43,925 bases of DNA from Pseudomonadota bacterium (GTDB lineage: Bacteria; Desulfobacterota; Desulfobulbia; Desulfobulbales; Desulfocapsaceae), in NCBI GenBank assembly GCA_018821985.1, contig JAHJKP010000002.1, positions 1-43,925 of the forward strand. Reading direction: 5' to 3'. Below are positions 40,123-43,925 of the stretch, piece after piece. A model generated the notes under the pieces. The model made no database searches, was not told where the DNA came from, and saw only the letters and a list, made by a program, of their open reading frames with translations. The stretch's first letter is position 1. Each line of letters begins with the position of its first letter. The position numbers were made by a program, and so were the translations under genes.

Positions 40123-41344
40123 GCTTGTGCCGTTCCAAGAGTTTTTCCATAAGCAGCTCCCCGTTGGCCATGCCATTGTGAAGTCTTTTGTTCTCTGCCT
40201 CTCCTGATTTTTCACTGAAGGGGAGATTACATCCAGGGCTTGTTTGCCGGGAGTCGTAGAGAATGGTCGGGACCGGATTGTCAGTATGAGTGCGCAGGCA
40301 AAGAGGGGTGAAATGATCCATGGTGGCAATCAGGCGGAAATCCTCACCGCTTTCCTGGAGTCCCTGGAAAATAGGACCAACAATCTTTTGATCAAAGTCT
40401 TCAATGGCCTGGATCTTGTCCTGAAGTAATCCCTGGTGTCCGGCTTCATCCGGTGCCTCAACATGGACCAGGACAAAGTCTTGGGAGCGCAGGGCCTCGA
40501 GTGCGGCCCGGGCCTTGCCCGCATAGTTGGTGTCGAGATAGCCGGTGGCCCCTGGGACATTGATGATGGAAAGCCCGGCATTCACTCCCAGCCCTTTGAG
40601 CAGATCCACCGCTGAGATCAGGCTGCCGCTCAGTCCGAAACGCTCCGCTAAGGTCGGCATTGTAGGTGATTTCCCTTCTCCCCAGAGCCAGATACCGTTG
40701 GCAGGATTCTTACCAGCGGCCATCCGCTTGGCATTGATTGGATGAGCGGCCAGGATGGCTGAGGCCTTGTCCAGGAGTGCAGCCCACCGGGGATCTTCAT
40801 AGTAGCGGGCCCAGGGTGCGGTCACGTCCTTGCTGGTGAAGTCATGGGGTGGGACGGTGTCCATCTGGGGATAATCGCCCTGCACCAAAAGGATATGGCG
40901 GTAGCTGACCCCAGCGTGGAAGTGAAAGGTGTCGGTGGCGCAGCCTGCTTCGAGGGCGGCAATCAGCTGGTGCGATTCATCACTGCTGATATGGCCGGCG
41001 GAATAGTCGATCATCCGCACTTGATTGTCCGCTTCGCGGGCCAGGGTGACCAGATTGCAGCGGAAGGCTGTTTGCTCCTGACCCAGGGTTAGGCCCATGG
41101 CGGCGGCTTCGAGTGGAGCCCGGCCTGTGTAATACTCTTCGGGTTTGTAGCCAAGCAGGGAGAGGTTCGCCACATCGCTGCCCGGTGGATAGCCGTCGGG
41201 AATAGTGTGAGTCAGAAATAGTTCACCTTGGCGGCACAGGGAGTCCAGAGAGGGTGTGTTTGCGACCTCCAGAGGGGTATGGTTGTTCAGTTCGGCTATA
41301 GGCAGGTCTCCCATACCGTCGCCTACCAGGATCAGATATTTCAT
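40115..41344 (-). CDS. apgM: cofactor-independent phosphoglycerate mutase, ApgM type
   Basis: This 409-aa alkaline-phosphatase-superfamily enzyme starts MKYLILVGDGMGDLPIAELN, the metal site of archaeal-type phosphoglycerate mutases, then has DVANLSLLGYKP with the Ser that carries phosphate, and HVEAPDEAGHQG with the metal ligands. It interconverts 3- and 2-phosphoglycerate in glycolysis and gluconeogenesis; some members are homoserine-kinase-like. The latter is worth keeping in mind because the upstream gene is homoserine dehydrogenase, so a threonine-pathway role is possible. It overlaps the thioesterase gene by eight bases. The ATG at 41342-41344 is preceded by a weak aagg site. Confidence 0.85.
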   Translation of the reverse strand: MKYLILVGDGMGDLPIAELNNHTPLEVANTPSLDSLCRQGELFLTHTIPDGYPPGSDVANLSLLGYKPEEYYTGRAPLEAAAMGLTLGQEQTAFRCNLVTLAREADNQVRMIDYSAGHISSDESHQLIAALEAGCATDTFHFHAGVSYRHILLVQGDYPQMDTVPPHDFTSKDVTAPWARYYEDPRWAALLDKASAILAAHPINAKRMAAGKNPANGIWLWGEGKSPTMPTLAERFGLSGSLISAVDLLKGLGVNAGLSIINVPGATGYLDTNYAGKARAALEALRSQDFVLVHVEAPDEAGHQGLLQDKIQAIEDFDQKIVGPIFQGLQESGEDFRLIATMDHFTPLCLRTHTDNPVPTILYDSRQTSPGCNLPFSEKSGEAENKRLHNGMANGELLMEKLLERHKHG

Positions 41345-41408
41345 CAAAAAAAGCCTTGGTCTGAATTTGCAGTTGTGCTGTCAGGGGTACGGGTGGCATT
41401 CATTGTTT

Positions 41409-42710
41409 TTAATCCACGAGAAAGCGGATCTTGACCGTTGGCTCGGGGCAGAGCTCCAGAGCGTCAATCTCGGCCAAGGCCTTTTGCACAGATGCCTCAG
41501 AAGCCTCATGGGTATGAAGCACGATACTGACCGGTTCATTCTGTTGCCGACTCTTCTGAATAACGGATTTAATGGAAATGGTATGTTTGCCGAAGATACC
41601 GGAAATAGTGGAAAGAGCCCCTGGCTTATCCAGGGCGGTGATGCGGAAATAATAGGGGCAGACGAGCTCGGTCATGGGGGTAATGGTGGGGAGACCGATA
41701 TGTTCGGGTAGGTAAGAAAGTGCCGGCACTCGGTTGATAGAACCATGAAGAATATTTCTGCCGATATCAACCACGTCTGCTGCCACGGCGCTGCCCGTTG
41801 GCATCTTGCCGGCTCCCTTTCCGTAAAGCAAGACATCGCCCACGGTGTCGCCAGTGAAATTGATGGCATTATAGGCCCCGTTAATATTGGCCAGCATGTG
41901 TGATTCTGGTACCAGGGTGGGGTGCACTCGAGCCTCCATATGGTCGCCATGGTGACGACTGATGGCCAGAAGCTTGATTCGGCAGCCGAACTCCCTGGCA
42001 AATTCGATGTCAATGGGTTGAATCTTGCTGATCCCCTCGGTGTTGATGTCCTTGAGTTGGACATGTTTGCCGTAGGCGATGGTCATGAGGATGGCCAGTT
42101 TATGGGCGGTGTCAATGCCTTCGATGTCGTAGGTGGGATCTGCCTCGGCGAATCCCAGGGCCTGAGCCTCTTTCAATACCTCCTCAAAGGGGGTACCGTG
42201 ATCGGTCATTTTGGTGAGGATATAGTTGGCCGTACCGTTCATGATACCCATGATGGAGAGGATCCGGTTGGCGACTAAGCCCTCTTTCAGGGCCTTGATC
42301 ACAGGGATGCCGCCGCCAACGCTGGCCTCAAATCCAACTTCGACATTGCTTTGCACTGCCGCTTCAAAGATCTCTTTGCCGTGGATGGAGAGCAGGGCCT
42401 TGTTGGCGGTGACCACATGTTTTCCGTGTCTGATCGCCTCGAGGAGAAAGGTCCGGGCCGGTTCAATGCCACCAATAAGCTCAACCACGATATCAATGTC
42501 CGGATCATTAAAGATATCACCGACATCTTTGGACAGGATTGTTTCCTGGAATTGTTCAGGGAGCTTATTCAGGTTGATGTCTACCACTCGGGAAAGAACA
42601 ACCCTGGTGCCAATCTTGCGCACGAGACGGTCACTCTGCTCGAAAAGAGTCTGGGCCAGACCACTGCCCACAGTGCCAAAGCCAATAAGGCCCACTTTGA
42701 TAACTTTCAT
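41409..42710 (-). CDS. hom: homoserine dehydrogenase
   Basis: The 433-aa enzyme reduces aspartate semialdehyde to homoserine for threonine and methionine. The N-terminal NAD(P)-binding loop is GFGTVGSGL (10-18). GIEPARTFLLEAIRHGKHVVTANKALL follows, with the catalytic-domain segment EADPTYDIEGIDTAHKLAIL, and a C-terminal ACT domain begins near residue 350 (YYFRITALDKPGALSTIS), which usually mediates threonine feedback. Length is normal. It is the first gene of the minus-strand group with apgM (64 bases on) and the thioesterase. If ApgM acts on homoserine, two threonine-pathway steps would be linked. Confidence 0.95.
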   Translation of the reverse strand: MKVIKVGLIGFGTVGSGLAQTLFEQSDRLVRKIGTRVVLSRVVDINLNKLPEQFQETILSKDVGDIFNDPDIDIVVELIGGIEPARTFLLEAIRHGKHVVTANKALLSIHGKEIFEAAVQSNVEVGFEASVGGGIPVIKALKEGLVANRILSIMGIMNGTANYILTKMTDHGTPFEEVLKEAQALGFAEADPTYDIEGIDTAHKLAILMTIAYGKHVQLKDINTEGISKIQPIDIEFAREFGCRIKLLAISRHHGDHMEARVHPTLVPESHMLANINGAYNAINFTGDTVGDVLLYGKGAGKMPTGSAVAADVVDIGRNILHGSINRVPALSYLPEHIGLPTITPMTELVCPYYFRITALDKPGALSTISGIFGKHTISIKSVIQKSRQQNEPVSIVLHTHEASEASVQKALAEIDALELCPEPTVKIRFLVD

Positions 42711-43024
42711 GATTTTTTACGCATCGTGTTTTATTGAAGATAAGAAACTGAAGTAGAGAAAGGAAGAGAAAAATGGAGAAAGATGATTCTTCCTGTTACT
42801 CTTTAAATAATTGAAGTGAAAATAACCGCTTTCCGAATGAAAGTCAAAAAAGAAGAACAGATATTTTGCTGGCCTCAATTTCTTTTTTGGATTATAGTTT
42901 TACGGTTATTTTAAGTGAATACACATATCGGGTTTGAGGTATGTGTCCTTGATTGCTGGTAAATTACGTTAGGCGGTTTTTGAAAAAATCGTAAAATAAA
43001 AAACACTGGATGAAGGAGAACGGT
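42711..43024. other. divergent promoter region, hom and adk
   Basis: About 310 bases of AT-rich sequence between divergent hom and adk. It must hold both promoters. No box pair stands out enough to call, and I see no gene, hairpin or riboswitch. Confidence 0.4.
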
Positions 43025-43705
43025 ATGGCGGTAAATATTCTGGCTTTCGGGCCAAACGGAAGTGGCAAAGGTACCCAGGGCGCTATTGTTAAGGATAAAT
43101 ATGGGTGTAATCATATTGAATCCGGTGCTATTTTTCGTGAGCATATCAAGGGCGGTACTGAGCTTGGTAAGAAGGCCAAAGAATATATTGACCGCGGCGA
43201 CCTGGTACCCGATGAGATCACCATTCCCATGGTTCTCGAGACCCTTGCAAAATCCAAAGAACAAGGATGGCTGCTTGATGGTTTTCCACGCTCTCTGGCC
43301 CAAGCTGAGGCGCTGGATAAAGCCCTGAAAGAGGCGGGAATGGCCCTGGATTATGTGATCGAGATTGAGCTTGACCGTCAGATTGCCAAAGAGCGGATCA
43401 TGGGTCGCCGTCTGTGTGCCAATGATAATAACCATCCCAATCATATTGCCTTTGAGGCCATTAAACCGGTTGAAAAAGATGGCAAGCTGGTATGCCGTGT
43501 CTGCGGCGGTGAGCTGAGTGCCCGTGCTGATGATCAGGACGAGACGGCAATCGGCAAACGTCATGATATCTATTATGACACCAAGACCGGCACTATGGCA
43601 GCAGTTAATTATTTCAAGAAGGCAGGTGGCGCCAAGGTTATTTCTGTTGATGGTTCCATCTCCATTAAGGATGTGACTGCCGCGATCATGAGCCAGCTTA
43701 ACTGA
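43025..43705 (+). CDS. adk: adenylate kinase
   Basis: The 226-aa kinase interconverts ATP + AMP and 2 ADP. The P-loop GPNGSGKGTQG (9-19) has Asn where most have Pro-Gly; then come SGAIFREHIKGGTELGKKA (AMP site), WLLDGFPRSLAQAEALD and RRLCANDNN. The lid has CRVCGGELSARADDQDETA with only one C-x2-C pair, so a full zinc site is not present. Length is at the long end of the family. The ATG follows aaggaga. A strong terminator begins about 70 bases after the stop, so it is transcribed alone. Confidence 0.93.
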   Translation: MAVNILAFGPNGSGKGTQGAIVKDKYGCNHIESGAIFREHIKGGTELGKKAKEYIDRGDLVPDEITIPMVLETLAKSKEQGWLLDGFPRSLAQAEALDKALKEAGMALDYVIEIELDRQIAKERIMGRRLCANDNNHPNHIAFEAIKPVEKDGKLVCRVCGGELSARADDQDETAIGKRHDIYYDTKTGTMAAVNYFKKAGGAKVISVDGSISIKDVTAAIMSQLN

Positions 43706-43776
43706 TGGTGATTTTGACGGTGTCCCCTGAGAATATCTGTCTGACTTTTTAGGGATTCCGGTAGTATCTACTTTAG

Positions 43777-43818
43777 GGGACATGCCAGTACCTGTGACCG
43801 GCATGTCCCTTTTTTTTT
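43777..43818 (+). terminator. Rho-independent terminator after adk
   Basis: GGGACATGCC (43777-43786) pairs with GGCATGTCCC (43800-43809), followed by a run of nine T. Confidence 0.93.
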
Positions 43819-43897
43819 GCCTTTTTGTGCAGGATATCTTAGAGTCGTTTTCCATACGGTTTACTCGCTTCAAAGCTGTAATGATTGGAGGCAAGGG

Positions 43898-43925
43898 TTG
43901 AACATAGCGTTTTTCACTCCTTTTA
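43898..43925 (+). CDS. 5' end of a gene, possibly a glycosyltransferase
   Basis: A TTG start with ggagg upstream reads LNIAFFTPF before the window ends. The (M)NIAFFTPF start is typical of GT4-type glycosyltransferases, but nine codons are too few to be sure. Confidence 0.35.

Noticed and set aside
42911-43894. Minus-strand frame of 327 codons
   Set aside because: Antisense to adk, which has the P-loop and lid; the frame also crosses the adk terminator.

Overview
The window looks like a chromosome segment of a sulfate-reducing or related deltaproteobacterium (Desulfobacterota, perhaps Desulfobulbaceae-like). This placement is inference from the style of the right-hand genes (adenylate kinase with a GPNGSGKGT loop, ApgM-type phosphoglycerate mutase, TreT/TreY/TreZ trehalose cluster, DUF5752), not from a search.

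There are two halves. From the initiator tRNA gene (30204-30280) to the right end lies core metabolism: a minus-strand trehalose and cation/proton antiporter cluster (30317-39333), then homoserine dehydrogenase, phosphoglycerate mutase and a thioesterase (39679-42710, minus), then adenylate kinase on the plus strand with a clear terminator, and the first codons of what may be a glycosyltransferase.

Everything left of the tRNA is accessory. Positions 1-4200 hold AT-rich minus-strand cassettes with attC-like sites and several broken genes. Positions 4011-8542 hold a minus-strand module: a CARF-like/AAA+ sigma-54 activator, a consensus sigma-54 promoter directly behind it, a DUF3696 ATPase, a PLD-like partner and an ankyrin micro-gene. 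Next come an MmeI-like type IIL restriction-modification enzyme (8663-11554, minus) and a 2126-residue transglutaminase-like/DUF4011/SF1 helicase/Vsr-like/DUF3320 protein (12076-18456, plus) lying between two ~140-bp imperfect direct repeats.

Positions 19027-26600 are a plus-strand run of integron gene cassettes without an integron integrase in view (a CALIN-like array). Cassette borders can be checked internally: the 7-mer at the start of each cassette is the reverse complement of the RYYYAAC box at its own end (GTTCGGC/GCCGAAC, GTTGTAC/GTACAAC, GTTGGGC/GCCCAAC, GTTATCA/CGATAAC with one mismatch, GTTAGCC/GGCTAAC). One cassette (23033-25007) carries three overlapping genes: a 67-aa possible precursor peptide, a RiPP-type ATP-grasp ligase and a membrane protein. 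A MazEF pair with its own promoter follows. A four-gene minus-strand operon led by an unusual tyrosine recombinase (26681-29245) and about 950 bases without genes separate this from the tRNA.

Best candidates for an undescribed system: the ATP-grasp/peptide/membrane-protein cassette, and the sigma-54-controlled ATPase/PLD-like pair. The recombinase operon and the repeat-flanked helicase come next.
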